From: Microcyclospora pomicola
Taxonomy: Eukaryota > Ascomycota > Dothideomycetes > Capnodiales
Direction: 5' to 3'
Length of the DNA stretch: 54,863 nucleotides
Assembly: GCA_002786065.1 (NCBI GenBank)
Contig: NHNY01000046.1
Coordinates: forward strand, 1-54,863
Shown: positions 43,736 to 54,863 of the stretch, in pieces
How the letters are laid out: each line of letters opens with the position of its first letter
Numbering within the stretch: the first letter of the stretch is position 1
Notes under the pieces: model-generated
What the model was told of the DNA's origin: nothing
Databases searched by the model: none
What the model saw: only the letters and a program-made list of their open reading frames with translations
Made by a program: the position numbers and the translations under genes

Positions 43736-44497
43736 TGTGCTGCTGCCGTGGTGAGTACCATTGCTGCCATGAGATGCCGTCCACTGTTCGTCGCCTGGAC
43801 GTCAAATTATCGCAGTTGGTAGTGCGCATTGGGATCGGACTTTGTTGGTGGCATTGATCCTTCGCTGCTAAACGTTGACTTGTGGTTGGTGAAGCTAAAA
43901 TCCTTTGCTCGTAGCGAAGACCAACGGATCGGGCTACCTCGGTGGTATGGGGAGCTACAACGCCCTGGTGTTATTAATAACTTGGGCAGAGGGACCTCGA
44001 ACGTTGACGGGCAATGCAGAGGCTGTTCGGCATAGAAAGAGAATCAAACAGCATGTGCAGGTGTTAAGACGCGCACGGTAATGTACCTAACCTAATACTC
44101 CACTCTAGCAGACCTCACCTTCATGAATGCAAGTCAAGAGCGTGTATAGGGTAGGTAGTCTCTAGGACAGCAGCACGATGTTGACTGATCACGTAGACCC
44201 CACGCGGGCTCTTAAGAGTAAGTCACCAGAGATCAATCGTTGATAACATTATCAAGAAAGGCATCTAGGCAAAATCGAAGCTCGAGCACACAGCGATAAT
44301 GTTCATCAGGATACCACTACATGTTACCTCTATCTGTGTATAGGTGCGGAACAGGCATCCATCAATTCGATCGTGGACTGGGATGACGATGTGTTGCGCC
44401 CGCTTCACGAGCTCTCAGCTATATGTATCTCGAGCTGGAGCCTCGCTGGTCAAGCTGTCGATCAGGCTATCTACGATTGTTCTATGTGGACACAAGA
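43736..44497. other. Divergent promoter region, CVNH gene and P450
   Basis: The two genes are transcribed away from each other across this stretch. It contains several TACCTAACCTAA- and GGTAGGTAG-like short motifs (44080-44160) but no gene. An ATG at 44423 in frame with the P450 would add 25 residues ahead of the membrane anchor and is not preferred. Confidence 0.45.
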
Positions 44498-46291
44498 ATG
44501 GAGTTTGACAAGTTGCTGTCCACGTCTACAGGGAGCGTCCTTCTCCTCTTCGCCAGCTTTGCGTGCTATCTCTACCTCGCTGCGCTGCCCCGACCGATCC
44601 CCGGCATTCCATATCACAAGCGATCAGCGCTGCACCCTCTCGGCGACACGCTCGACGTGGTAGCCCATGGCGCCCGCGCAGGCGATATGCTCGGACTTCT
44701 ACCACTTCGGCTGCGCGCGCTGAAGTCGCCCATCATGCAGGTCTTCCTAAGGCCATTCGGACGGCCTTGGGTCGTGGTCTCTGACCCGCACGAAGCGTAT
44801 GACATCCTCACACGTCGGACCAAGGAATTCGACCGATCGGATATCTTTGGCGATCTGTTCCAGTCGTTGCTGCCGGGGAATCATCTACACTTCCCGACGG
44901 GGCCGGAGTGGGCTGCGAATCGACGGCTGATCAATGGGGTCATGTCTTCTGCGTTTCTGCATGGCGTGGCTGGGCCGCGGTTCTGGATGACAGCGCAGGA
45001 GCTGATCCAGTTGTGGCGGGTCAAGGCTCGATTGGCGCAGGGTCGTCCTTTTCCAGTCGCTGACGATGTGTACGGGTCTGCGCTCGAGATCGCGTGGCAT
45101 GTCGTGTTTGGGTCCGAAGCAGGTTCCATCAAAGCTCAGATTGAGCTCTTGACGACACACTCGTCAAGTACATGTTCTGGGCCAGTAGACGCGGCTGTGG
45201 ACTTTCCTCGAGCAAAGGATTCGCCTGCTTTCCAGTCGATCTTGACGTTGACGGAGAGCCTCGATATCCCGATCAACTCGATCTTCCCGCGGGTCCACCA
45301 TCTCCTAGCGCTGAAGCTGGATCCTAGGCTGGTAGAAAGCTCGAGGTATAAGGATGCCTTTATCAAAGAGCAGCTGGAGCCCGCTAAGGAGAAAGTGTCT
45401 GGTCTGAGTCTGGGTAGTCTTGGGGATGAGCACTATACGTCAGTTGTCGACTTCATGGTCCACCGTGAGAACGTCTTAGCGGCGAAGGAGGGACGACATC
45501 CGGACTACAACTCGAAAGTCATCTCAGATGAGATATTCGGTCTGCTTTTCGCAGGTCATGAAACCACCTCGACGACGCTGTGTTGGGCTCTCAAGTTCCT
45601 TTGCGCAGATCAGCGTGTACAGAGCAAGCTCCGCACAATCTTGCGAAACGCATTCGTCGATGCATATACTGCGGGACACCAGCCCACTATCCGAGACATA
45701 ATTTCGCACGAAGTTCCCTACCTGGACGCGGTGATAGCAGAGATTCATCGCAAGGCCATGACGACGGTCGCTGTCAGCCGCAAAGCCTTAGTTGATACTG
45801 TGATACTTGGTCATCATATCCCCAAGGGAACGGATGTCCTATTTCTCAATAACGGACCAGGTACTCAGTCACCAGCTTTTCCTGTAGACGACAGCTGCCG
45901 TAGTAAGACAAGTCAGCAGACAGTGGAGAAACATCCGAACTGGGATCCAGAGCATATCGAGAAGTTCATTCCTGAGCGATGGCTTAAAGTGGGTAGTGAC
46001 GGCAGCGAGCAATTCGACGCTCAAGCCGGCCCATCTGGCCACTTTGGTGCTGGCCCAAGAGCGTGTTTCGGTAGGTGGTGACCACGATCATTTCAGTTGG
46101 ACGGTACTGACCACATATCAGGTCGAAAATGGGCCCAGCTGGAGCTCCGAGTGATCCTGACGTTGATTCTGTGGAACTTCGAGCTACATCAGCCGCCGCC
46201 TGCACTGGCATCCTTCAGGGCTGTCGACAGGATCACACATCAACCGCAACAGTGCTATGTGCGACTTGTAGAGATACGCCCGGAAGCGTAG
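44498..46291 (+). CDS. Cytochrome P450, 580 aa
   Basis: Exon 1 is 44498-46070 and exon 2 is 46122-46291; the 51-nt intron opens GTAGGT, has a TACTGAC branch site, and interrupts the heme-loop glycine codon, giving ACFGRKWAQLELR. Residues 12-30 are a membrane anchor, followed by the proline hinge LPRPIPGIP. The I-helix motif AGHETT is at 352-357, the K-helix EIHR at 415-418, PERW near 493, and the heme loop FGAGPRACFG at 516-525 with Cys523. The LNNGPGTQSPAFPVDDS stretch is shared with several Pezizomycotina P450s of unknown substrate. All catalytic motifs are intact. It is slightly longer than usual (about 520) because of the loop before the heme. It is not close to the CYP52-like P450 in this window. 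Start chosen at the ATG just before the anchor. Confidence 0.9.
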
Positions 46292-46929
46292 ACACTCGTC
46301 AATGAGGCCTGTGCTGCTCTTCCACGGGAGCCTTTTCCAAGCAAAATCCAGGCGTTTGGCGATCAGACGTATTGCATTCCCTTACCAAAGTCGTATCAGT
46401 GTCACATGCTGCAGCACTGTCGACCCTAGAATCAAAGTCGCTACGCAGAACCGGTGCAACAGTGTTGTGTTACACTCCGGATGCGACAAGGCGCCATACT
46501 AAAGACTTCTGACGTTCGCAACGTCGAAATGCAAGTGTGGAGTGATCTGGAGTAAGCGTCGTCATTATTCCTTGCAGTATGCTGGCTCTTTCGATCAGCT
46601 CGACTCTTCCCCGCCATGGGACTTCTTGTAGGCGTCAGTCGTCGGTCATCGAAACGTCACGAAAGTGCGAGTGATGATCTTGCTTAAGATGATCCATGTA
46701 GTTTATGGATTCTCTAACCTGATGGATGGAGTGGTGATGCGTTGTCGCCACGATGGAGTGCGTGTGGCAGCGTGCTAGTGTGGCGTCTGGTAGGTATATT
46801 AGGTAGACGACCTCTGAGCATCTTCAGACAATTGTTGTCTCTTCACTTTCAAGTTCAGCAATCAACCATCCGTCAATCGAGTAATAGATATTCGCAACAA
46901 TCACGTCGAACGGTCAACACCAGAGCATC
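46292..46929. other. Intergenic; promoter of the small duplicated protein gene
   Basis: No gene seen. GGTATATTAGG near 46793-46803 is the best TATA-like element, about 130 nt before the ATG at 46930. The leader is rich in CTTCA/CAATCA short motifs. Confidence 0.4.
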
Positions 46930-47270
46930 ATGCAGAACGAAAAGGGGCAAGGCGTATCGCACGCCAGCGACTCGCAAGTGCCTCAAGGCGTGCAGGAGAG
47001 AGTATCTATCGCCCACGATATGCCGAAGTGCGAGGATCACGATTACTAACACCTTCTCAGGTCCCCAAATCAGTCGAAGACAAGCTTCCCGACGCCGTTC
47101 ACGACACCGACAGCAACAAGCACACTGGGAAAGTGTCCCACGCAACTGGCGACTCCAAGGTTCCCCAGGCGGTGCAGGAGGGTGTTCCCGAGAGCCTGGA
47201 GAAGATCTTGCCGAACTCGATCCACGACACCAGCGGTGCCAAGTTCAGCGATGGAAGTGTTGGAAAGTAA
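46930..47270 (+). CDS. Small internally duplicated protein, 93 aa
   Basis: Exon 1 is 46930-47001 and exon 2 is 47061-47270; the 59-nt intron opens GTATCT and has a TTACTAAC branch site before CTCAG. The protein is two copies of one module of about 34 residues: GQGVSHASDSQVPQGVQER plus VPKSVEDKLPDAVHDT (7-40), and GKVSHATGDSKVPQAVQEG plus VPESLEKILPNSIHDT (47-81). The copies share VSHA, VP(Q)xVQE, VPxS, E, LP and HDT. The intron splits the first module and not the second. There is no signal peptide, cysteine or membrane segment; the make-up is hydrophilic and amphipathic, as in stress- or spore-associated small fungal proteins. I recall similar uncharacterised fungal proteins but no function. 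Confidence 0.8.
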
Positions 47271-48436
47271 GAAGCGTTGACTCGTCGAGATGGGTAGATC
47301 ACAATCCGCCACGTAATGTAGTGAGGTGTAGCTCATCGAAGTAGCTTCTTCGATAGTCTCATTAACACATCTCTTCCGCTTCTCGCTCCTAGGGACTTCT
47401 CGTAAAGATAACGCTTAGTTATGGAGGATGATAGACCTTGTCGGATGTGGGTCTTAGGAGAAAGAAGAACCGTCCCCTTATAGTCGGCCCAGAGCTTTCA
47501 TCTGGGCTGGACCCGGCATGCCACTCTTGGCAAGACCTAGGCTCCTTGCAGGCACTGGCCCCAGGAACTATCGATGCGATTTGGCCACAATTGAGATTCT
47601 CGTGTGGTTTGGAAACGCAGAGTCCGAGCATGGCAGCAGGAGGGTTTGAGGATCGCTCCAATGGCTTTAGGTACTCGTTGGACAAATGCTCAACACTCCG
47701 ACAGATCTGTATTGCCAGGCGAAGTGCAGGGAGGCTGCTAGAGATATCTCCTCGTAGCAGCTCGGATTCTAGACTCGAAATCGTAGTCGTCTCGATGGTG
47801 GCACTTTGAGTTGGCCAGGATGTTTTTCAAAAGGTACTCAGAAATTATGTTGATCCGATACTCAGCATAACGAAATCGAACCATTTTACGCCGTCGAGGT
47901 GATGGCATATCTCGTGTTGTGACGGGCATCGCTCTCCCCGTTTCCTGGCGAAATAAGACGGCGATGGAACGAATTGTATTCGTCGATCAACAGATCGAAG
48001 CCCATTAGTCTGTCGGGAAGAAGTGTTTGATCGCGTTTGTGTGATTAGAGATGATGTTTAGTAAAGACAGTGATATAGGTAGAGTTAGGGTTAAGAGTGC
48101 GAAGCTACCGTACCAACCTCAAACCGTTTTCGTGCTGTCAGCATTCAGGATTTCTAAGCATGATCCCTTACCAACCCACCTTAAAGCTTCGTCCAAAACA
48201 TCGCGACATTCGCATTCGCATTCTTGCATTTCAAAGAGTGCTCCTCTATTTGTAAGGCACGTCATTAGATAGGCGTGCTACTGGTAAGATGTGGTCAAGA
48301 CGTGATATATTTCAAGATCCGTCTGGCCTTGCTCATCATGTCATTGATTCTCGCACTTTTGCACTCGCAAGACATAAAGTACTCGCCCCTTTGAGTGCAT
48401 TTCGCAAGGTGACAACCTCACTATTTTGACCTCCAG
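47271..48436. other. Intergenic; promoter of the MFS gene
   Basis: Plus-strand frames of up to 123 codons (47438-47809) have no domain or ATG context to support them. AGTTAGGGTTAAG near 48083-48095 resembles 1.5 telomere units, too short to matter. No RNA gene seen. Confidence 0.45.
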
Positions 48437-50194
48437 ATGGCAAATATGTCAAGTACGTTGCAAGACACGGCGCTTGGGCAGATCATTCGCCTGGTCACTC
48501 GAAACAGTGTGCTTCAGTATCCTGAGGAGAAGCCGGATTTCCAACTTCCAGAGCCATACGTGAAGGCCCTCCAAGCAGCCAAATCCAATGTACCGGCAGT
48601 ATCAGATGACTCACGACACTCCGGCTTCTCAAGCGACCAGCTGAGCTTCGAAGAGAAGAAATCTCACGACGAAACACCGACAGAGACACCTCCTATCCAT
48701 GATCCCGCATTGGAAGAGAAGTCGATCGGGCTGGATCATGATCCCAGCGCAACCGGAGCTTCAGCAACGCCCACGCTACTTGCAGATGGCACAATACTGG
48801 TGGATTGGTATGGGCCCAGCGACCCTGCCAACCCACAGAACTGGACATTCGGAAAGAAAGTGTCGGCCACGGCGATCATTACGGCTTACACCTTCGCGGT
48901 CTACATGGGGTCTTCGATATTCACCCCAAGCTATGGTGGTGTCATGGAGCGATTTGGAGTCTCTCAGCAAGTGGTTTCACTCACATTGTCCATGTACGTT
49001 CTCGCGTACGGGATGGGTCCATTGCTCTTTTCTCCGATTCAAGAGATCCCTGCGATTGGTCGCGGGCCACCGTACACCATTACATTTGCGATCTTTGTGA
49101 TTCTTACCATACCGACTGCTCTCGCCGACAGCTTCCCTGGTCTTGTGGTGCTGCGGTTTCTGCTTGGATTCTTCGGAAGTCCGTGCCTGGCCACCGGTGG
49201 CGCGTCCCTGGGTGACCTGTACACCTTTGAGAAGCTTCCCTACGCCTTATCGCTATGGGCGCTTGCTGCTACAAGCGGTCCTGCGCTTGCACCGACGATC
49301 TCTGGGTTCAGTGTTACGGCTGAGAACTGGCGCTGGTCTTCCTGGGAGATGTTGTGGATTGGTGGTCCCATCTGGATAACTATGTTCCTGCTTCTTCCCG
49401 AGACCTACGGACCCACCATTCTCCTTCGTCGTGCTCAGCGTCTTCGTGCTCGTACCGGTAATACCGCCTTTAGGAGCCAGTCCGAGATTGATCAGGCACA
49501 GCTCAATGTCCGCGAACTTGTGCTTGAGTCGCTTTGGCGTCCAGTGCAGACCATGCTATTCGACCCTTCGATTGGCTTCACGGCTCTCTACGCCGCTCTC
49601 ATCTACGGCATTTATTACTCCTTCTTTGAGTGTTTCCCGTTAGTCTTCATAGACATGTACGGGTTCAACCTCGGCGAAGAAGGACTTATCTTCCTCGCGA
49701 TTGGAGTCGGCGCCGTCATAGCAGTGGTCCTGTACTGGGCTTATATCTACTGGGTCGTAGAGCCTGCGACCAGGTCGGGCAACTTCGGGCCACCAGAACG
49801 CCGTTTGATACCAGCGCTTGCAGCCTCCTTTCTACTTCCAATTGGCCTCTTCATCTTCGCGTGGACCTCGTCTCCGAGCATCCACTGGATAGTACCGGCG
49901 ATCGGCATCACTCTCATGACCATCGGAATCTTCATCATTCTGCAATGCATCTTCTTGTATCTTCCATTAGGGTACCCGCTGTATGCTGCCTCCTTGTTTG
50001 CCGGCAATGACTTTGCCCGTTCAACAATGGCTGCCGGGACGATACATTTCTCGCAGCCTCTCTACCGCAATCTGGGCGTTGCCAAGGGCGTTACACTTCT
50101 GGCAGGACTAACAGTTGGCTGCATCGCTGGGATATTTGCATTATGGTACTATGGGGACAGATTGAGGGCAAGATCAAGATTTGCGCAGAAATAG
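48437..50194 (+). CDS. MFS drug:proton antiporter, DHA1 (FLR1/CAF5-like), 585 aa
   Basis: A single exon from ATG 48437. These carriers export toxic or self-made small molecules across the plasma membrane using the proton gradient. The cytosolic N-terminus (1-140) ends in the family marker DWYGPSDPANPQNW (123-136). Twelve membrane helices follow. GRGPPYTITFAIFV and the DHA1 helix-5 motif GSPCLATGGASLGDLY (starting at residue 247) are typical of the 12-spanner DHA1 group. The charged central loop contains RRAQRLRARTGN. Length is normal and no break is seen. It lies downstream of a P450 and the duplicated small protein on the same strand; the spacing (1.2 kb) argues for separate promoters. Confidence 0.93.
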   Translation: MANMSSTLQDTALGQIIRLVTRNSVLQYPEEKPDFQLPEPYVKALQAAKSNVPAVSDDSRHSGFSSDQLSFEEKKSHDETPTETPPIHDPALEEKSIGLDHDPSATGASATPTLLADGTILVDWYGPSDPANPQNWTFGKKVSATAIITAYTFAVYMGSSIFTPSYGGVMERFGVSQQVVSLTLSMYVLAYGMGPLLFSPIQEIPAIGRGPPYTITFAIFVILTIPTALADSFPGLVVLRFLLGFFGSPCLATGGASLGDLYTFEKLPYALSLWALAATSGPALAPTISGFSVTAENWRWSSWEMLWIGGPIWITMFLLLPETYGPTILLRRAQRLRARTGNTAFRSQSEIDQAQLNVRELVLESLWRPVQTMLFDPSIGFTALYAALIYGIYYSFFECFPLVFIDMYGFNLGEEGLIFLAIGVGAVIAVVLYWAYIYWVVEPATRSGNFGPPERRLIPALAASFLLPIGLFIFAWTSSPSIHWIVPAIGITLMTIGIFIILQCIFLYLPLGYPLYAASLFAGNDFARSTMAAGTIHFSQPLYRNLGVAKGVTLLAGLTVGCIAGIFALWYYGDRLRARSRFAQK

Positions 50195-50492
50195 GTCGAG
50201 GGCATGCCCGATCTCCGAACATTGTCTTCTCCACTTGCCTCAGTAAGGGATGATTCCAGCCTTCGCACGATCTAGATATAGACCTTTATAAGATTGATGT
50301 TACCAAGTGTGTACATTTCCCATCCTCGGGCAAATGCAGCAATCGTTGTCGTATACGCCGAGGTGGATCAGGGGTCATTGACGTCAAGCTTCCATTGGCG
50401 CATTAGGAAGTTGAATTACCAAAATATATGCGCATTACTAATAGGCGGTTTGTATAGTGCATCTGAAAGTGCCGAAGAGGTAACGCGGAGGT
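50195..50492. other. 3' flank of the MFS gene up to the repeat block
   Basis: Ordinary composition, no gene. It marks the last normal-GC DNA before the TpA-rich repeat block. Confidence 0.5.
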
Positions 50493-50524
50493 CGGGGGTG
50501 TGAAATGGACGGGGGTGTGAAATG
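50493..50524. repeat. 15-nt direct repeat at the edge of the TpA-rich block
   Basis: CGGGGGTGTGAAATG occurs twice (50493-50507 and 50510-50524), separated by 2 nt. It lies exactly where normal composition changes to AT-rich sequence, so it may be the end structure of the transposable element that follows. Confidence 0.75.
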
Positions 50525-51339
50525 CCAGATTCTAAGCTACTACCTTTAATACATAATAACTTTATAACTACTTAATAAAAAGGCTTAATTCTTAGTTTAT
50601 ATAATAGCTAAGAGCTGTAGTAATAGCTGTTTATAAGATCTTCTAGTATAGCCTTATATGTAGTATATAGTGTATATTAGTACCTTTCTAGCTAGCTTTT
50701 TAACTTCTAGTTCTCTCTTAACTTCTACTAATTAAGTAGGCATGTTTAATACCTATTTAACTAACAGTAGAATGTCTGATCTAATTAGGCCTCTCTTCCT
50801 CTTCTTTCTAATATAAAAGGCCTTATTAGCCTATTATAGATTATAGACCTATACCTAAAATAAGGTAGCTATTATAGCTATAATTATAGCTCCCTTTAAC
50901 AACTGCTTAATTATGTTATATATAGGGGTTAGTAAGCTACTTTAGTACCTCTAGAGCCTGTATTTAATACTTATAGTCTACCTAGTAACTTATAATATAT
51001 TATATAGTGTCTAGAGCTGCTATAAATAGCTTAATAACTAACTTAATAGTAGAGATATTAGCAATAGATTAAGCCTAGCTAAAACAACCTCTAGATTAAA
51101 TAGATTAATACCTGCTTCTCTAAAACCTGCTCGGATGTTAGCCTTAGTAATTGCCTATATATATATTATATAGAAACTGTAGATAAATACTAGTTTATCT
51201 ATATAGAATATATACCTCTAGATTAGGCTCTAATTCTGTTTTAAAAAGGCCTGTTTTAATAGACTAAAACAACTAATATCTATAAGCTATAATATATAAG
51301 ATAAATATAGTAGTATCTATAATAATATAATACCTTAAT
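50525..51339 (-). mobile_element. Degraded pogo/Fot1-type (Tc1-mariner) DNA transposon, C-terminal part
   Basis: The block is very rich in TpA with almost no CpA or TpG, the mark of RIP. On the minus strand a segment at 51068-51142 reads ITKANIRAGFREAGINLF plus NLEVVLARLN, which matches the conserved C-terminal region of pogo/Fot1 DDE transposases (NIRxGF.xxGxxPFdPexVLsrL). About 130 nt upstream (51263-51292, minus) is a relic of the QPLDVGVF motif that precedes it. The helix-turn-helix and most of the DDE core are missing, because the element is cut off at about 51340 where the retrotransposon begins. It contains many in-frame stops and cannot make a transposase. Terminal repeats could not be identified, apart from the direct repeat at 50493-50524. 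Element ends are approximate. Confidence 0.55.
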
Positions 51340-54300
51340 TGTAAGGCCCCTTTCCTACCTAAAGTAAGGTTAAAGTCACGTGTCTCTAGTCTTAGTATAA
51401 AGCGACACTTTAGTGCGCGACCTACGTACCTTGTACGCTTTATAGATTATTCTTAGTAGTAACTGTATTATACTATTACTCCCCTATTTCTATATACTAC
51501 GCTATCCTTTAGCATTTAGAAGCTACGCCCTAGTAGCCTATTGCTGCCCCTTATAATTATAATCTATCTTTTAAGGAACATAGCCTAGTATATAGGATAG
51601 AGGACATTTAGAAGATAGAAGGGCATAGTACCTATAAAAACCCTATAGAGACAACTACGAGCGACACTATATAAGACACGAGCGCGACGCTAGAAGAGCG
51701 CTTACGCATTACGTAGAAAAAGCGGGATCGTCTTATTATGCAACAAGAGCTATAAAGGGTAGAGGAAGAAGTAGCTATGCTTAAGAGAGGTAATAGCATC
51801 CCTAATAGCCTCTCTAACTATCTCTAAACCAGCTTAGCTATTACTACACTAAGATCCTTAGAACTTACTTCGAGTTTAGTAGGAAGCGCTATATAGTCGC
51901 TACGTAAGTATACAACTAGCGATAAAGAAGATAATACACAACCGCGTTTTAAAAAGCGGGACACTAAGCTAAAGGACTTAGATAAATACTATAGTAAGAG
52001 CATTAAGGAATATCGTAACTATGTGTGCGATATAGAGCTTACTGCTATAAACGCTCTAGGAGCCTTCCCTATAGAAGAAAACCTTATTACTTAGGCTATA
52101 CAGTTTCTTAAGGGAGACCTAAAAGAAACCTAGTAGTCGGAGTATAAGCGACTAAAGAGCGTAGGTATCGCGCTTAACTAGGAACACTATAAGGCATTTC
52201 TGCTAGATATCTAGGTAGACCTAGTTAATCGTAGTATAGAGGCAAGCTAGCAATATAAGAAAGCGGAGTAATAAGAGGGCTAATCTGTAAGGGCCTTTGC
52301 TACCTTTCTTAAGACACTAGAAGTGTAGCTCCCTCTATATACCGAGGCGCAACGTATACAGCACCTGTTTACAGGAATAAGGCCGGAATTAAGGGCTTCT
52401 CTCTCTAACTATATAGTAATCCCTAATATAAGGGAGAAATTAATTGCTGTCGTAACTACTATAGAGACGAACATACGCTGTACTAGAGGCGCACGATCGG
52501 GACACGGTCGCATAACCGGAGAGTTACACTGTAGTCCTCGAGTCTCCTAAAGGACTCGAGGGAGTAGTAAATCGACGTACCTAACTCGCGCGCGTAACGA
52601 GCGTCGCGCGCTAGAGCTACGTAAGTATAATAACGATATAGCTATAGCACCTAAACTAGGCACTTGTTAGACCTATAGAGAATTAGGTTATATCTCCCCT
52701 AACTGTCTAAAGAAGAGGAAGGGTAGAAATCCTAACAGGACCCCTGTCAACTATGTTAAGGTAGGAAAAGCCTAAGCGCTTTATAAAGTATAGCTAATAT
52801 ATAGCGTAGAGTAATCGAAAAATTATTAGCTATAGAACGTAAGTGTAGCGCGTAACGCGCGCATAGCGGCGAGACCGTACTTATAGCTATCCTTAATCCT
52901 AGTACAGCTATTACCCTAATTAATTAAGGGACAGTAGTGGACCTTAGTCTTAACCTAATCTCTAGCGACCTTCCTACGCTAGGATAGATAGGCGGCGAAC
53001 GTAAGCATTGTTACGCTATGTACGAGATATACGTACGAATAGTAGACGACTATAGTGCGTAGCGCGACATAGACTTCGTAGTATATAGGGTAGACCGTAA
53101 AGGAAGTGCTCTACTACTAGGTATACATACCCTCCACAAATATAGTATTAACCTAGACTGTCTAGCTTAGACCTTTAGATATAGGCTAAGTAGTAAGGAA
53201 GACATCTAATATATAGAGGTAGAAGACTTCGATATAGACGAGGTAGTGTTCTTTAGGCTCGTCGTTACTAATATACCTGCGGCGTAAGTACGCGTAACAA
53301 GCGACGCACTTCTACTAGAACTTATAGAGAATGTAGAAGTGTTTAATAGCGATAAGACATCCTTATTGCTATCGTATTAACAAACAGACTATCGAATCGA
53401 TATTATAGAAGGTAAGGAGCCCCTATATAGGCCGCTATATAACCTGTTAGAGCGCAAACTACACCTATTGCGCGAGTATCTTAAAGAGAATCTTACGAGC
53501 GGTAGGATACGCTATAGCTATAGCCTAGTAGGGGCCCTAATCCTGTTCGTTCCTAAGAAGGATAGCACTCTTAGACTATATGTTAATTATCGTAGTCTAA
53601 ATGCAGTAACTGTTAAGAATAGGTGCCTGCTACTATTAATTGCAGAGACACTCGATCGCTTATTAGGCGTATATTACTATACGACCCTCGATCTTCGAGA
53701 GGCCTACTACAGAATTAGAATTAATCCTAGAGATAAATAGAAAACAGCCTTTCGTACCTGCTATAGGCACTTCAAATACCTAGTAATGCCCTTCGGACTT
53801 ACGAACGCACCTACGACCTTCTAGTCGTACATTAATCGTACGTTAGCAGGGCTGCTAGACACTATGTGTGTAGTCTATCTAGATAATATCTTAATCTTTA
53901 TGCATAGCGAGGATATCGCGACGTACTAGCGCGCGATTAACGAAGTACTTAAGAGACTTAAGCGACACGAACTATACATAAAATTATCGAAATGTACCTT
54001 CGCTACGAAGGAAGTATCGTTCCTAAGCTTTATTATAAGCACTAAGGGAGTTACTATAGATACCTCTAAGGTAGAGACTATTACTACCTAGCTAGAGCCT
54101 AAAAGCGTGAAGGAACTATAGACGTTCTTAGGATTCTCGAATTTCTATCGAAGGTTTGTTATAGGTTACGCGCGTATTATAGCGCCCCTTACAGACCTAC
54201 TTAAAGGAAGCAAGGCTTTTAACTAGAGCAGTAATACTTAAGAAGCGTTCGATAGGCTTAAGACTGCCTATTTAACTGCGCCTATTATGCGCTACTTTGA

Positions 54301-54863
54301 CCTAGCGCGCAAGATCTGTATCGAAACAGATATATCTAGATTTGCGATCTTTAGCATCCTCTTACAGCTGTTTAAGGATAACTAATAGCACCCTATTACC
54401 TTTGTCTTAAGGAAGCTTTAAGAAGCAGAGAGAAATTAGGAAACTTATAATTAAGAGCTATTAGCTATTGTGTACGCTTTTAAAATATAGCGACATTATA
54501 TTAAAGGAGTAAGCTCCTATATAGATATGTATACTAATTATAACAACCTACGTAGTATACGCGCTATGTAGAAGCTTAACCCGCGTTAAGCACGCTAGGC
54601 GGTTTACCTAGTAGCGTTCGATTTTAATATCTATTACACTGCTAGAGTTAAGAACCCTATAGATAGCCCTTCGCGAAGGCCTAATTACTATACTAAAAAC
54701 TAAGCTGTATAGAGATTGTTGCTAACATTACAAAGAAAGCTAGCAGTAATAGTAGAAATCCGGACGATGTCTAAGAGTAGAGCACGAGGATCTACGCCTA
54801 AGCAGAGCTCGGTTATAGACAGTAAGACGCTAGTCGTACGCCTATATAGCGTATTAGCGATAA
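51340..54863 (+). mobile_element. Ty3/gypsy LTR-retrotransposon fossil, truncated by the window end
   Basis: The order of parts fits a gypsy element: a probable 5' LTR beginning with TGTAAGGCCCC (from about 51340; its end is not clear), a gag region (about 51650-52800) with a zinc-knuckle relic near 52660-52715, a protease region (about 52900-53250), reverse transcriptase (about 53390-54110, with a readable core at 53468-53740), and RNase H (about 54230-54680). Integrase and the 3' LTR would lie beyond the window. It is broken in many places (several tens) and shows the RIP composition. It is older than the last RIP cycle, but no LTR pair is available for dating. It appears to have inserted into, or next to, the pogo-type relic. 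Confidence 0.82.

Noticed and set aside
48083-48095. Telomere-like TTAGGGTTA
   Set aside because: Only about 1.5 units; expected by chance.
1-54863. CRISPR arrays, operons or bacterial-type promoters
   Set aside because: Nothing of the kind is present; spliceosomal introns and gene families are fungal.

Overview
The window looks like nuclear DNA of a filamentous ascomycete, most likely a Dothideomycete (Mycosphaerella/Capnodiales-like; this placement is inferred). Genes carry few, short introns (about 43-83 nt) with GT..AG ends and CTAAC/CTGAC-type branch sites. Intergenic DNA is long, a tRNA-Gly has a 10-nt intron, and the last 4.3 kb is a TpA-rich repeat block of the kind left by repeat-induced point mutation (RIP).

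Left part (1-6.8 kb), sparse and accessory: an orphan ORF, a possible decayed gene, a DUF6919-like protein, an orphan secreted-looking protein and a secreted heme-thiolate peroxidase of the chloroperoxidase family. Middle part (6.8-25.2 kb), dense and conserved: a CSR1-type Sec14 lipid-transfer protein, the peroxisomal import receptor PEX5, a mitochondrial-type two-RRM RNA-binding protein, the oligosaccharyltransferase catalytic subunit STT3, a disordered fungal protein, a CYP52-like cytochrome P450, a thioredoxin-fold protein with a very acidic tail, an ELMO/CED-12 protein and a Reg1-like PP1 regulatory subunit. PEX5 and the CYP52-like P450 both touch fatty-acid use, and the PEX5 promoter carries a FarA/FarB-type CCGAGG site.

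Right part (25.2-50.2 kb), genes separated by 0.6-3.5 kb: a tRNA-Gly(GCC), an ABCG half-transporter with a cysteine-rich N-terminal ectodomain, a disordered fungal protein, an EF-hand MscS-type channel, a pair of lectin-like genes (ricin-B-like and cyanovirin-N homology), a second P450, a small internally duplicated protein and an MFS drug:proton antiporter. P450, small protein and MFS share a strand, but no backbone biosynthetic enzyme is present.

The end (50.5-54.9 kb) holds the C-terminal part of a pogo/Fot1-type DNA transposon on the minus strand, followed by a Ty3/gypsy LTR-retrotransposon fossil that runs off the window. No clearly new multi-gene system was found. The best leads are the lectin pair with its reconstructed three-exon CVNH gene, the duplicated-module small protein, the possible decayed gene at 1.06-1.44 kb and the hydrophobic upstream ORF before the ELMO gene.
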